From: Cellulosimicrobium cellulans
GTDB lineage: Bacteria; Actinomycetota; Actinomycetes; Actinomycetales; Cellulomonadaceae
DNA: 64,000 bases
Direction: 5' to 3'
Assembly: GCF_006539945.1 (NCBI RefSeq)
Contig: NZ_BJNZ01000007.1
Location: forward strand, 62,001-126,000
Shown here: positions 50,197 to 59,095 of the stretch, piece by piece
Position numbering within the stretch: the stretch's first letter is position 1
Layout: each line of letters begins with the position of its first letter
Translations under genes and position numbers: made by a program
The notes under the pieces: model-generated
The model's database searches: none
What the model saw: the letters and a program-made list of their open reading frames with translations, nothing else
Told to the model about the DNA's origin: nothing

Positions 50197-52020
50197 ATGG
50201 CCGTCTCCGAGTTCGACCGCCTGGTCGTCACGCCGCGCCGCACGCAGCACGTGCGGCCCGCCCCGTTCGGCCCGCGGGCCGACGCCGACCGTCCGACCGG
50301 CCCGCCGCGCGACGAGAACTCCGCCGCGCGCTCGCCGTCGCTCGTCATGATCATGCTGCTCGCGACGCTCGGCGTCGTCGCGTACGCGGTGTTCCTGCTC
50401 AACCCCGCGAACCGCGGCGACGCCCTGCCGTACGTCATGGTCATCACGGCCGAGTCGGTGCTCGTCGCCCAGGCGCTGCTGGCGATGTGGACCGTGCTGT
50501 CGAGCGGGTACGACCCGCGCGGGTTCTCGTTCCACCACGCGAAGGACCGCCTGTTCGACGTCCCCGAGATCATCCGCGACGGCGCCGAGGACGACCCGAC
50601 GCGCTGGAACCTCTACCTCCACGACCGCCCGGTCACCGTCGACGTCCTCATCACGACCTACGGCGAGGACCTCGACACCGTCGCGCGCACGGTCCGCGCC
50701 GCCGTCGCGCTCCGCGGCACGCACCGCACGTGGGTGCTCGACGACGGCCGGTCCGACGACGTGCGCGACCTCGCCGCCCAGCTCGGCGCGCGCTACGTGC
50801 GGCGCCTGTCGAGCAACGGCGCGAAGGCCGGCAACGTCAACCACGCGCTCGCCATCGCCAAGGGCGACTTCTTCGTCATCCTCGACGCCGACTTCGTCGC
50901 CAGGCCCGAGCTCCTCGTCGAGACCGTGCCGTTCTTCGTCAAGGACGACGTCGCGTTCGTCCAGACCCCGCAGACCTACGGCAACCTCGACAACCTCATC
51001 TCGCGCGGCGCCGGGTACATGCAGGCCGTCTTCTACCGGTTCGTGCAGCCCGGCCGGAACCGGTTCAACGCCGCGTTCTGCGTCGGCACCAACGTCATCT
51101 TCCGCCGGGCCGCGATCGACGACATCGGCGGCATGCACACCGACTCCAAGTCCGAGGACGTGTGGACGTCGCTCATGCTCCACGAGCGCGGGTGGCGCAC
51201 GATCTACATCCCCACGACGCTCGCCGTCGGCGACACCCCCGAGACCGTCGAGGCGTACACCAAGCAGCAGCTGCGCTGGGCGACCGGCGGGTTCGAGATC
51301 CTGCTCCGGCACAACCCGCTCAGCCCGCGCCGCACCCTCACGCTCGACCAGCGGCTCCAGTACACCGTCACCGCGACGCACTACCTCGCGGGCATCGCAC
51401 CGCTCGTGCTGCTGCTCGTGCCTCCGCTCCAGATCTACCTCGACCTCACACCCATGAACCTCACTATCTCGTGGGGCACGTGGCTGCTCTACTACGCGGG
51501 GTTCTACGTCCTCCAGATCGCCATCGCGTTCTTCACGCTCGGGTCGTTCCGGTGGGAGGTGCTCATGCTCGCGTCCGTGTCGTTCCCCATCTACACCAAG
51601 GCCCTGTGGAACGCGCTGACCGGCAAGGAGCAGGCGTGGCACGTGACCGGGAGCACGGGCAAGGTCACGTCGCCGTTCAACTACATGATCCCGCAGGTGC
51701 TGTTCTTCGCGTTCCTGCTCGTGACGTCGGTGGTCGGGGCCTGGAAGGAGCGGGGCGACCCGATGCCGAGCCTCGCGCTCGCGTGGAACGTCACCAACAC
51801 GCTGATCCTCGGGGCGTTCGTCGTGACGGCCCTCCGGGAGTCGCGGTCTGCCCGGCGCGCGGCGCGCTCCGTCCGGCGGCGAGGAGGGACGGCCGCGGCC
51901 GTCGTCGACGAGGCGTTGTCGGAGCGGCTCGGCGTCGAGGTGACGGTCGGCGTGGGGACGCGCGCCGGGAGGCGGCGGGCGCGCCGTGGCGGGAACACGT
52001 CGTCCGGAGGTGTCGCATGA
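50197..52020 (+). CDS. processive GT2 beta-glucan synthase (CrdS/BcsA-like)
   Basis: 607 residues. Two N-terminal membrane helices (48-68, 78-100), a cytoplasmic GT-A domain with DDG (182-184), DAD (230-232), the base motif SKSED (317-321) and QQLRW (357-361), then about five C-terminal helices. These are the D,D,D,QxxRW residues of cellulose, hyaluronan and curdlan synthases. ATG 50197 has GGAGGA upstream. Co-transcription with a HlyD-like protein and a GH81 beta-1,3-glucanase suggests the product is beta-1,3-glucan. No PilZ domain, so c-di-GMP control as in BcsA is unlikely. Stop overlaps next start (ATGA). Confidence 0.88.
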   Translation: MAVSEFDRLVVTPRRTQHVRPAPFGPRADADRPTGPPRDENSAARSPSLVMIMLLATLGVVAYAVFLLNPANRGDALPYVMVITAESVLVAQALLAMWTVLSSGYDPRGFSFHHAKDRLFDVPEIIRDGAEDDPTRWNLYLHDRPVTVDVLITTYGEDLDTVARTVRAAVALRGTHRTWVLDDGRSDDVRDLAAQLGARYVRRLSSNGAKAGNVNHALAIAKGDFFVILDADFVARPELLVETVPFFVKDDVAFVQTPQTYGNLDNLISRGAGYMQAVFYRFVQPGRNRFNAAFCVGTNVIFRRAAIDDIGGMHTDSKSEDVWTSLMLHERGWRTIYIPTTLAVGDTPETVEAYTKQQLRWATGGFEILLRHNPLSPRRTLTLDQRLQYTVTATHYLAGIAPLVLLLVPPLQIYLDLTPMNLTISWGTWLLYYAGFYVLQIAIAFFTLGSFRWEVLMLASVSFPIYTKALWNALTGKEQAWHVTGSTGKVTSPFNYMIPQVLFFAFLLVTSVVGAWKERGDPMPSLALAWNVTNTLILGAFVVTALRESRSARRAARSVRRRGGTAAAVVDEALSERLGVEVTVGVGTRAGRRRARRGGNTSSGGVA

Positions 52021-52748
52021 CCTGGTCGAACCGGATCCGTCTCGTGGGCGGACTGCTCGTGGTGGTGCTCGTGTGCGCGGCGCTCACGCTCGTGATGAAC
52101 CGGCGCCTCGGGCAGGCGACGAGCACGACGGCCACCATCCGGGCGGAGGTGCTCGACGTCGGCAGCGACTACGCGGGGACCGTCACCGCGGCGGAGGTCG
52201 CCGAGGGGGACGAGGTCGCCGCGGGCGACCCGTTGTTCACCGTGAGCAGCCTGACGCTCCAGCACGACATCGCGCTCGGGCTCGTCAGCGCGGACACGTC
52301 CGCGTACCAGGTGGCGCCCGACGGGACGATCACGCTCGTCGCGCCCTACGACGCCGTCGTCACCCACGTCGCGGCCCGCGAGGGCGGGTTCGTCCAGGCG
52401 GGCGAGGTCGTCGCGTCGCTCGAGCGGGAGGGGTCGCTGTTCGTCGACGCCCGCCTGACGCTCGACCCGAGCGACTTCGCGCGCGTCCGCCAGGGTGCGG
52501 AGGTCACGGTCGTCCTGCCGAACCAGACGGAGGTCGCGGGCGAGGTCGCGTCGGTCGCGGTGCAGAACACCGCCAACCAGGCGGAGGCGACCGTCGAGGT
52601 CACGAGCGACGCGCTCGTGCGGGGGGCCGAGCACGGGCTCGTCGCATCGGGCACGCCGGTCACGGCGAGCATCGAGCTGCACGACGACGGCCCGCTCGCC
52701 GGGGTCGACGAGTCGTTCGGCGAGTTCCTCCGCAAGGTGGGGCTGTGA
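52017..52748 (+). CDS. HlyD/membrane-fusion-like protein of glucan operon
   Basis: 243 residues. One N-terminal membrane helix (about 8-28), then a biotinyl-lipoyl-like half-motif pair: VGSDYAGTVTAAEVAEGDEVAAGDPLFTV and ITLVAPYDAVVTHVAAREGGFVQAGEVVASLE, and a beta-barrel LTLDPSDFARVRQGAEVTVVLPNQTEVAGEVASV. Alg44/MFP-type periplasmic adaptors of Gram-negatives share this fold. Here it should stand at the outer face next to the synthase and guide polymer export. Overlaps both neighbours (ATGA and GTGA). Confidence 0.82.
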   Translation: MTWSNRIRLVGGLLVVVLVCAALTLVMNRRLGQATSTTATIRAEVLDVGSDYAGTVTAAEVAEGDEVAAGDPLFTVSSLTLQHDIALGLVSADTSAYQVAPDGTITLVAPYDAVVTHVAAREGGFVQAGEVVASLEREGSLFVDARLTLDPSDFARVRQGAEVTVVLPNQTEVAGEVASVAVQNTANQAEATVEVTSDALVRGAEHGLVASGTPVTASIELHDDGPLAGVDESFGEFLRKVGL

Positions 52749-54928
52749 CGCCCCGCCGAGGTCGACCCGTGCGTCGCGAGGTCGACCTGCCCAGAGTCGA
52801 CCTCGAGCGCCCGGGCCGATCCCGCGGTGGGGTGCGCGCCACCGCCCCCGCCGTGCTCCTGGCGTCGGCGCTCCTCGTCGCCGGGTGCGGGCTGTTCGGG
52901 ACGGACGCGTCGCCGGGGGCGACGGGAGCGCCGGGAGAGAGCGCCGCCGTCGGGCACCCCGCCGCGGACCTGACCGGCACCGTGCCCGACGTCGACCCGT
53001 CGATCCTGCCGCAGGAGTCGGTCGCGCCGATGCCCGCCGCGCGGCTCGCCGACGGGCTCGTCCCGCCGACGAACCGGTGGTTCTCCGGGCTCGTGTTCGG
53101 CGACGAGCCGCTGCCCGTGTTCCCCGTGCCGCTCGCGTTCGGCGTGACCGGTGGCGGCTTCGCGTTCGGCCTGCCCGACGTCCAGGTCACCGAGCAGTCG
53201 ATCCTCGGGCCGTACGTGCCGCAGGTCGGCGTGGACGTCGGGGCGTCGTCGGTCGTGGTCACCGCCTACGACACCGCGTCCGTCACGCTCGACCTGCTCG
53301 ACGGCGCAGGCTCCGTCCTGGGGGCCGTGACCCTCGTCGAGGGGTCGCCCGTGCTGCGGTACACCGCGGCGACGGACCAGACGGCGGCGCTCACCGTCGC
53401 CTTCGCCGCGACGGACGGGCTCGTGAGCACCGAGACCGGCGGGCGCGACTACGTGCTCGTCGGGGCGGACGACACGCTGTCGGGAGGCGGCCGGTCGCTC
53501 GACCTGGCGGCGGGAGACTCCGTCGCCTGGTTCCCCGTCCCCGACGACGCCCCGGACGGCGCGGTCGCGACGCTCGCCGAGGCGGCCGCGCACCCCGTGA
53601 CGGGCACGACGCTCGCCTACGGCGTGGCGGACGACGCCGTCACCACGGCGATCACGTACGAGACCGACGGCGAAGCGCCCGGGCCGGGGACCGTCGTCGT
53701 GCGGCTGCCGCACCAGCGCGAGAGCGACGGCGCGACGTGTGGCCTCGGCACCTACGCGACCGTGCGCGGCACGGTCGACGTGTGCACGGCGAGCACGCTC
53801 GCGTGGACGAGCCCCGCCGTCGAACCCGCCGGGACGCTCGACGTGACCGGGCTGGGCGAGGACGAGACGACCGAGCTCGCCGAGCAGGTGCGGGCCGACG
53901 CGTCCGCGCGCGAGGCGGGGTCCCTCGAGGTGCCGTCGGACACGTACTTCGGGGGCAAGGCGCTCGCGCGCGACGCGAACCTGCTCGCGCTCGCCGAGCA
54001 GCTCGGGCTCGACGACGTCGCGGCCCCGCTGCGCGCCGACCTCGCCGCCGCGCTCCGCGAGTGGGCCGATCCCGCGGGCTGCGCGGAGCGCGACGCGCGC
54101 TGCTTCGTCTACGACCCGGAGGTGCGCAGCGTCGTCGGGAGGACGCCGTCGTTCGGGTCGGACGAGCTCAACGACCACCACTTCCACTACGGGTACCTCC
54201 TCTACGCCGCGGGCGTCGTGGCCGCCGACGACCCGGCGCTCGCGGCCGACCTCGCGCCCGTTCTCGACCTGCTCGCGGCGGACGTCGCGGCCGGTGCGGG
54301 CGACGGGGACTTCCCGGCGCTGCGCGTGTTCGACGCGTACACGGGTCACTCCTGGGCGTCGGGGTACGCGCCCTTCGCGGACGGGAACAACCAGGAGTCC
54401 GCGTCCGAGGCGGTGTCGGCGTGGAACGGGCTGGCGCTGTGGGCGCAGGCGTCGGGGGACACACCGCTCGAGACGCAGGCGCGCTGGCTGCTGTCCGCCG
54501 AGGCGGCGTCGGCGCGCGCGTACTGGACCGACTTCGACCGCGACGACCCGGCGATCGAGGGCTTCGGGCACACCGTGACGTCGCTCGTGTGGGGCGGCAA
54601 GCGCGACTGGGCCACGTGGTTCAGCGCCGAGCCGAGCGCGATGCTCGGCATCCTCGTGCTGCCGATGCAGCCCGTCGCCGGGTACCTCGCGGGCGACCCC
54701 GAGCGCATCCGGGCCAACCTCGACGAGGCGCTCGCGGGCCCGCGCGACGACCCGGCGTCGTGGGACGTGATGTTCGGCGACCAGCTCCTCCTGTACGCGG
54801 CGCTCGCCGGCCCGGACGACGCCGCGGCCGCCCTGGACGTCGCCCGCACCCTTCCGGTGGAACGCGTCGACGACGGCAACACCCGCAGCTACCTCCTCGC
54901 GTGGCTCCTGGTGCACGCGACGGCGTAG
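52745..54928 (+). CDS. GH81 endo-beta-1,3-glucanase lipoprotein
   Basis: 727 residues. Basic start, membrane segment AVLLASALLVAGCGLFG with lipobox LVAGC (about residue 55). N-terminal beta-sandwich begins at LVPPTNRWFSGLVFGDEPLPVFPVPLAF, typical of GH81. Catalytic region: NDHHFHYGYLLYAAGVV, YTGHSWASGYAPFADGNNQESASEAVSAWNGLALW with the conserved Glu residues of the NNQES motif. Cleaves beta-1,3-glucan. GTG start overlaps the HlyD stop. Analogous to hydrolases in cellulose and alginate loci that trim or release the polymer. Confidence 0.93.
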   Translation: MTPRRGRPVRREVDLPRVDLERPGRSRGGVRATAPAVLLASALLVAGCGLFGTDASPGATGAPGESAAVGHPAADLTGTVPDVDPSILPQESVAPMPAARLADGLVPPTNRWFSGLVFGDEPLPVFPVPLAFGVTGGGFAFGLPDVQVTEQSILGPYVPQVGVDVGASSVVVTAYDTASVTLDLLDGAGSVLGAVTLVEGSPVLRYTAATDQTAALTVAFAATDGLVSTETGGRDYVLVGADDTLSGGGRSLDLAAGDSVAWFPVPDDAPDGAVATLAEAAAHPVTGTTLAYGVADDAVTTAITYETDGEAPGPGTVVVRLPHQRESDGATCGLGTYATVRGTVDVCTASTLAWTSPAVEPAGTLDVTGLGEDETTELAEQVRADASAREAGSLEVPSDTYFGGKALARDANLLALAEQLGLDDVAAPLRADLAAALREWADPAGCAERDARCFVYDPEVRSVVGRTPSFGSDELNDHHFHYGYLLYAAGVVAADDPALAADLAPVLDLLAADVAAGAGDGDFPALRVFDAYTGHSWASGYAPFADGNNQESASEAVSAWNGLALWAQASGDTPLETQARWLLSAEAASARAYWTDFDRDDPAIEGFGHTVTSLVWGGKRDWATWFSAEPSAMLGILVLPMQPVAGYLAGDPERIRANLDEALAGPRDDPASWDVMFGDQLLLYAALAGPDDAAAALDVARTLPVERVDDGNTRSYLLAWLLVHATA

Positions 54929-54950
54929 CACTGCCGACCGCCGAACCCGT

Positions 54951-54999
54951 GGCTGTCGCCGGGCCCGGCGACCTGGCGTGCGACGAGCCCGGGTTCGGC
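54951..54999. repeat. AACCCSGGGTTCGG repeat, locus 1
   Basis: CCGAACCCG (54951-54959) and GCCCGGGTTCGG (about 54987-54998) form an imperfect hairpin downstream of the GH81 stop, with a second small stem CGCCGGG/CCCGGCG inside. Shares the core with 56403-56481 and 57661-57733. Probably also serves as a terminator. Confidence 0.6.
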
Positions 55000-55052
55000 G
55001 GGCACTACCCTGCTCCGGGGGTCTTCACACGAACTTCACGGACGGGAGAGAC

Positions 55053-56387
55053 ATGAGCGCCATCGGGTGGCGGTTGCACGGGAACGGGAAGACGGTGGCG
55101 CCGGGGGACGTCGTCGACCCGGACGAGCGGCTGACCTGGCCGCGGACCATCGGGATCGGCATGCAGCACGTCGTCGCCATGTTCGGCGCGACGTTCCTCG
55201 TGCCGCTGCTCACCGGGTTCTCGCCGGCGACGACGCTGTTCTTCTCCGCGATCGGCACCGTCGGGTTCCTGCTCATCACGCGCAACCGGCTTCCCAGCTA
55301 CCTCGGGTCGAGCTTCGCGTTCATCGCCCCGATCGGCGCCGCGACGGCGTCGCAGGGCCAGTCCGTGGCCGTCGGCGGCATCCTCGTCACCGGTCTCGTG
55401 CTGGCTGCGGTCGGCCTGCTCGTGCACGTCGCCGGCGCGCGGTGGATCGACATCGTCATGCCGCCGATCGTCACGGGCACGATCGTCGCGCTCATCGGCC
55501 TCAACCTCGCCCCGGCAGCCTGGGGGAACTTCCAGAAGGCGCCGGTCACGGCCGTCGTCACGCTGACCGCGATCATCCTCGTGAGCGTCCTGTTCAAGGG
55601 CATCATCGGCCGCCTCTCGATCCTCGTGGGCGTGGTCGTCGGCTACGTCGTGGCCGTGCTCCAGGGCGAGGTGTCGTTCGACGCGGTGCGCAAGGCCGAC
55701 TGGATCGGGCTCCCCGAGTTCGTCACGCCCACGTTCGACGTCGCCGTGCTCGGCCTGTTCGTGCCCGTCGTGCTCGTGCTCATCGCGGAGAACGTCGGCC
55801 ACGTGAAGTCGGTCGCGGCGATGACCGGCAAGAACCTCGACGACCTCACCGGCCGCGCGCTCTTCGCGGACGGCCTCGCGACCACGCTCGCCGGCGTCGG
55901 CGGCGGGTCGGGCACCACGACGTACGCCGAGAACATCGGCGTCATGGCCGCGACGCGCGTCTACTCGACCGCGGCGTACTGGGTCGCGGCAGCGACCGCG
56001 CTGGTGCTCTCGCTCTCGCCGAAGTTCGGCGCGCTCATCGCGACCATCCCCGCCGGCGTCCTGGGCGGCGCGGCGACGATGCTCTACGGCATGATCGGGA
56101 TCCTCGGCGCGCGCATCTGGGTGCAGAACAAGGTCGACTTCTCCGACCCGGTCAACCTCACGACCGCCGCCGTGCCGCTCGTCGTCGGCATCGCCAACTT
56201 CACCTGGGCGGTCGGCGACCTCACGTTCGAGGGCATCGCGCTCGGCACCGGCGCGGCGCTCGTGATCTACCACCTCATGCGGACCGTCGCGCGGTGGCGC
56301 GGCACCACCCAGGAGCCCGCCAGCCCGGCGTCCGCCCCCGGCGGCGACGAGCCGATCGTCCACGACGCGGTCAAGGACGCCCGCTGA
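55053..56387 (+). CDS. uracil/xanthine permease family (NCS2) transporter
   Basis: 444 residues, about 12-14 hydrophobic segments. NCS2 marks: IGIGMQHVVAMFGATFLVPLLTGFSPATTLFFSAIGT, LIAENVGHVKSVAAMTGKNLDD with substrate-binding Glu in ENVGH, and GGSGTTTYAENIGVMAATRVYS. The UraA-like QHxxAMFGA and TTxxENIG signatures favour uracil (pyrimidine) over purine. GGGAGAG before the ATG. Proton symport expected. No pyrimidine genes adjoin. Confidence 0.92.
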   Translation: MSAIGWRLHGNGKTVAPGDVVDPDERLTWPRTIGIGMQHVVAMFGATFLVPLLTGFSPATTLFFSAIGTVGFLLITRNRLPSYLGSSFAFIAPIGAATASQGQSVAVGGILVTGLVLAAVGLLVHVAGARWIDIVMPPIVTGTIVALIGLNLAPAAWGNFQKAPVTAVVTLTAIILVSVLFKGIIGRLSILVGVVVGYVVAVLQGEVSFDAVRKADWIGLPEFVTPTFDVAVLGLFVPVVLVLIAENVGHVKSVAAMTGKNLDDLTGRALFADGLATTLAGVGGGSGTTTYAENIGVMAATRVYSTAAYWVAAATALVLSLSPKFGALIATIPAGVLGGAATMLYGMIGILGARIWVQNKVDFSDPVNLTTAAVPLVVGIANFTWAVGDLTFEGIALGTGAALVIYHLMRTVARWRGTTQEPASPASAPGGDEPIVHDAVKDAR

Positions 56388-56402
56388 CTCCACCGCCTGT
56401 GG

Positions 56403-56481
56403 AACCCCGGGTTCGGCGACTCACGTTGCCGAGCCCGGGGTTGCGCGTCATGGAGACGTCACCGTGACGCGCAACCCCGGG
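56403..56481. repeat. overlapping alternative hairpins of the AACCCSGGGTTCGG family
   Basis: Hairpin A: AACCCCGGGTTCGGC (56403-56417) with GCCGAGCCCGGGGTT (56428-56442), one mismatch. Hairpin B: CCCGGGGTTGCGCGTCA (56434-56450) with TGACGCGCAACCCCGGG (56465-56481), perfect 17 bp. Bases 56434-56442 are shared, so only one can form. Located between convergent permease and AbiEi-like genes. Confidence 0.8.
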
Positions 56482-56556
56482 TTCGCGGGTCGACGGTGAC
56501 CTCGAAACCGAGGTCGGGGCTGGTTGTTGCGGAGTGCGCGACAGGCGCCGTCCTCG

Positions 56557-57516
56557 TCACGCGGTGCGACGACGGCCTGCCGCGAGGAGTGCCCGTCGCA
56601 CGGTGGTCGCCGAGCGCCCGGGCACGCGTGCGTCGGACGACGTGAGTCGGAGCAGCGCCGCGACGTCGGCGGTCACGAGGTCGTTGTGACGTTCCCGGTC
56701 GGCGAACGCGGCGCTCGGGGTGTCGTGGAACTCCGCGCCGTCGGCCTCGGCGACGACCCAGCGGCCGTCGTCGAGGCGCCAGCCGAGGTCGCCGCGCCGT
56801 TCCCGTCCGCTCGACCCCACCAAGGGGACCTGGAGCATGTCCGGCGGGACGCCGCCGTCGACGCAGTCGAGCCGCACCCAGGTCTCGAGCGGCGACTCGG
56901 ACCGACCGTCCGCGAGCTCCCACCACGAGTGGGTCCGGGCGACGCGTCGCCGTCCGCGGGCATGGTCGTGCGCGCGGGCGAGCCCGTCGGACGAGAGCAG
57001 ACCGAGGTGCAACGCCGAGTCCATGACGGACACCGCCCACGGGCGGTCGAGCTCGGGCACGGCCTGGGCCAGCGCCCACTCCGGTGCCGCCACGTACCGG
57101 CCGCCGACCCGCATGACGGTCATGCCGTCGTCGAACATGCGCAGCCGGATGCCGTCTCGCGACTCGAGAGACCGGGCACCGGGCAACGTGGCCTGGGGCA
57201 CGACGCGTGCGGGCAGCCCTGCGACTCCGAGCAGCGCGAGCGCGCACGACCCGACCGCGATCGCCTCGGGCCCGAACGCGAGCAGCGCGGCCCACGCAGC
57301 ACGCCGTCGGCGGTGATCCGTCGGCCTGGACGCGACCGGCGCGGGCTCGGTGTCGTGGACGCCCCGCGTGACGTGCGACCAGCTTCCGGTGCGCAGGAGA
57401 CGACGCAGCACGTCGGGGCTCACGCCGGCGTCTCGGCACTGTCCCGTCGTGATGAGGCTCTCCTGACGGGACGCGATGCGGAGGGCCTCGTCCGGGACCA
57501 GAGTGCGTGCTGGCAT
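56557..57516 (-). CDS. AbiEi-like winged-helix protein with nuclease-like C-terminus
   Basis: 319 residues. N-terminus: SRQESLITTGQCRDAGVSPDVLRRLLRTGSWSHVTRGVH, the winged helix of AbiEi antitoxins. C-terminus: SPLETWVRLDCVDGGVP, then RRGDLGWRLDDGRWVVAEADGAEFH and ADRERHNDLV, which has the D...E-x-D/G spacing of DUF559/Vsr-type PD-(D/E)XK folds. Such fusions are common solitary actinobacterial proteins of unknown role. No AbiEii toxin gene lies beside it. ATG at 57514-57516 chosen; the extra upstream frame is shadow. Confidence 0.75.
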   Translation of the reverse strand: MPARTLVPDEALRIASRQESLITTGQCRDAGVSPDVLRRLLRTGSWSHVTRGVHDTEPAPVASRPTDHRRRRAAWAALLAFGPEAIAVGSCALALLGVAGLPARVVPQATLPGARSLESRDGIRLRMFDDGMTVMRVGGRYVAAPEWALAQAVPELDRPWAVSVMDSALHLGLLSSDGLARAHDHARGRRRVARTHSWWELADGRSESPLETWVRLDCVDGGVPPDMLQVPLVGSSGRERRGDLGWRLDDGRWVVAEADGAEFHDTPSAAFADRERHNDLVTADVAALLRLTSSDARVPGRSATTVRRALLAAGRRRTA

Positions 57517-57660
57517 GTCGAGATCACACTGCCGAACGAGCCCCGCACGCATCGGACCACCGGCGTCCTGTGGACGGGCCACTGCGGATGCGCTCCTGTG
57601 GACGCGCAGGATGCCTGCGCCACGCCAGAAGGGACCCCCTGCTGAGACGGGCCGCGGGAC

Positions 57661-57733
57661 GCTCGGCGAGCCCGGGGTTGTCGGGTACTCGGCGGCGAAC
57701 GTAGCCCGCAACCCAGGGTTCGGCGGGGACGGT
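57661..57733. repeat. AACCCSGGGTTCGG repeat, locus 3
   Basis: GCGAGCCCGGGGTTG (from about 57667) and CGCAACCCAGGGTTCGGCG (to about 57725) form an imperfect hairpin with shorter CGGG/CCCG pairing. Lies between the AbiEi-like gene start and the GNAT stop, 25 nt from the latter, so it may end GNAT transcription. Confidence 0.65.
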
Positions 57734-57757
57734 GCCGCGGAAGGGGGCAGGGCCGGG

Positions 57758-58366
57758 TCAGAGAGGGAGGCCCAGGACCAGGCCCTCGTCGACGTCGAGG
57801 CGGGCGAAGCCGAGGTGCTCGTAGAAGCCGATCGCGGAGACGTTGTCCTCCGCGACACCGAGGTGGACGCCCTGGACCCCGGCGGCGCGCAGGGCGTCGA
57901 ACAGGGCGGCCATCAGCCGGCGGCCGTTGCCGCCGCCCTGCGCGGCGGGCAGCAGGTCGACGTGGAGGTGCGCGGGGTAGTCGAGGAGCACCGAGGGGTC
58001 GGTGAGGTGCGGGCGGTGGATCTGGCGGACGAGCGCCTCGTCGCGGGAGCCCTCCGGGAAGCTGCCCAGCGGGTACCGCTCGCGCAGCGGCGGCCACCAC
58101 TCCCGCTCGGACCGCGCCTCGAACGCGGCGGTGTCGCGTGCCCCCAGCACGTAGCCCGCGGCCACGCCGTCGGACTCGACGACGAACGCGAGCGACGGCT
58201 CGAGGGCGAGGTACGCCCCGAGGTAGACCTCGCCGAGCAGCCGCGGGTCGGTGTACAGCGCCGTCGCGTCCGCGCCGGACGCGCCGGTCCGCAGGCAGAT
58301 CTCGTAGAGACGGTCGACCTCGTCGGGGTCGGTGGTCCGGGCAGGCCGGAGGGGCAGGGTGCTCAT
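57758..58366 (-). CDS. GNAT-family N-acetyltransferase
   Basis: 202 residues. LRPARTTDPDEVDRLYEICLRTGASG at the start, AFVVESDGVAAGYVLGARD in the middle, LHVDLLPAAQGGGNGRRLMAALFDALRAAGVQGVHLGVAEDNVSAIGFYEHLGF near the end with the acetyl-CoA loop Q-x-x-G-x-G/R. Transfers acetyl to an amine; target unknown. ATG at 58364-58366. Third gene of a possible minus-strand set with the LytR_C and VapB-like genes. Confidence 0.88.
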   Translation of the reverse strand: MSTLPLRPARTTDPDEVDRLYEICLRTGASGADATALYTDPRLLGEVYLGAYLALEPSLAFVVESDGVAAGYVLGARDTAAFEARSEREWWPPLRERYPLGSFPEGSRDEALVRQIHRPHLTDPSVLLDYPAHLHVDLLPAAQGGGNGRRLMAALFDALRAAGVQGVHLGVAEDNVSAIGFYEHLGFARLDVDEGLVLGLPL

Positions 58367-58419
58367 GGGTACCGTTCGGCGGTCGTGAGGCTCGGCGGGG
58401 CGCCGGGCGAGGGTCGTGC

Positions 58420-59070
58420 TCAGCCCTCCGCGGGCGGCACGGGCAGCGGCTGGGGGGTGATCTCCTCGATCGCGACGCACCCGGCGCGGCTCTCGAGCGG
58501 GACGTCGCTGGACAGGCCGACGAGCTCGGGGTCCACGACGTCCTCGAAGTCGGTGCCCACGTAGAGGTCGACGGTCGGGGCCTCGCGCGTGTCGAGCACG
58601 AGGCCCGGGTTGTCGTAGTGCGCCGCGAGCGTGTACGCCTGCGCGAGCCCCGTGACCCCGAAGTGGATCTGCGTCTGCGCCACGACGTCCGACTTCCCGT
58701 CGCCGTCCAGGTCCGGCGCGTTGCCGGTGGTGAGCACCGTGAAGCCCCGGGACGTGAGCAGGTCCTGGTTCAGCCGCCCGAGGGGGGCGTCCTTGCCGGA
58801 CGCGTTGTAGACGTTGACCTGGACGTCGGCCGCCGCCACCGGGAGCGTGCCCTCGGGGAGGCAGGGGACCTGGACGCCCGCGAGGTCGTCGACGGCCTCC
58901 GGGGACGACAACGGCCGGTCGAACGGCGCGTCGATCGCGCCCGTGTAGACGGCCAGCGCGCCGAGCCCGACGACGGCGAGCGCGGCGATGAGGAGCCCGA
59001 ACACGACCGCCTGGCGCTCGTGCATGCGTCGGCGACGCTCGGCGCGTGCGGTGTCGGGGCGGGTGGTCAC
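58420..59070 (-). CDS. LytR C-terminal-domain membrane protein
   Basis: 216 residues. Basic N-terminus RAERRRRMHERQ, one membrane helix (about 22-44), then a LytR_C domain: VQVNVYNASGKDAPLGRLNQDLLTSRGFTVLTTGNAPDLDG and DLYVGTDFEDVVDPELVGL. The domain lies outside the cell; such proteins accompany cell-envelope assembly but the ligand is unknown. GTG start at 59068-59070. It follows the VapB-like gene by 25 nt, an arrangement I recall as conserved in actinobacteria. Confidence 0.85.
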   Translation of the reverse strand: MTTRPDTARAERRRRMHERQAVVFGLLIAALAVVGLGALAVYTGAIDAPFDRPLSSPEAVDDLAGVQVPCLPEGTLPVAAADVQVNVYNASGKDAPLGRLNQDLLTSRGFTVLTTGNAPDLDGDGKSDVVAQTQIHFGVTGLAQAYTLAAHYDNPGLVLDTREAPTVDLYVGTDFEDVVDPELVGLSSDVPLESRAGCVAIEEITPQPLPVPPAEG

Positions 59071-59095
59071 GCCAGAAACCTACCGGACCCCGCGC

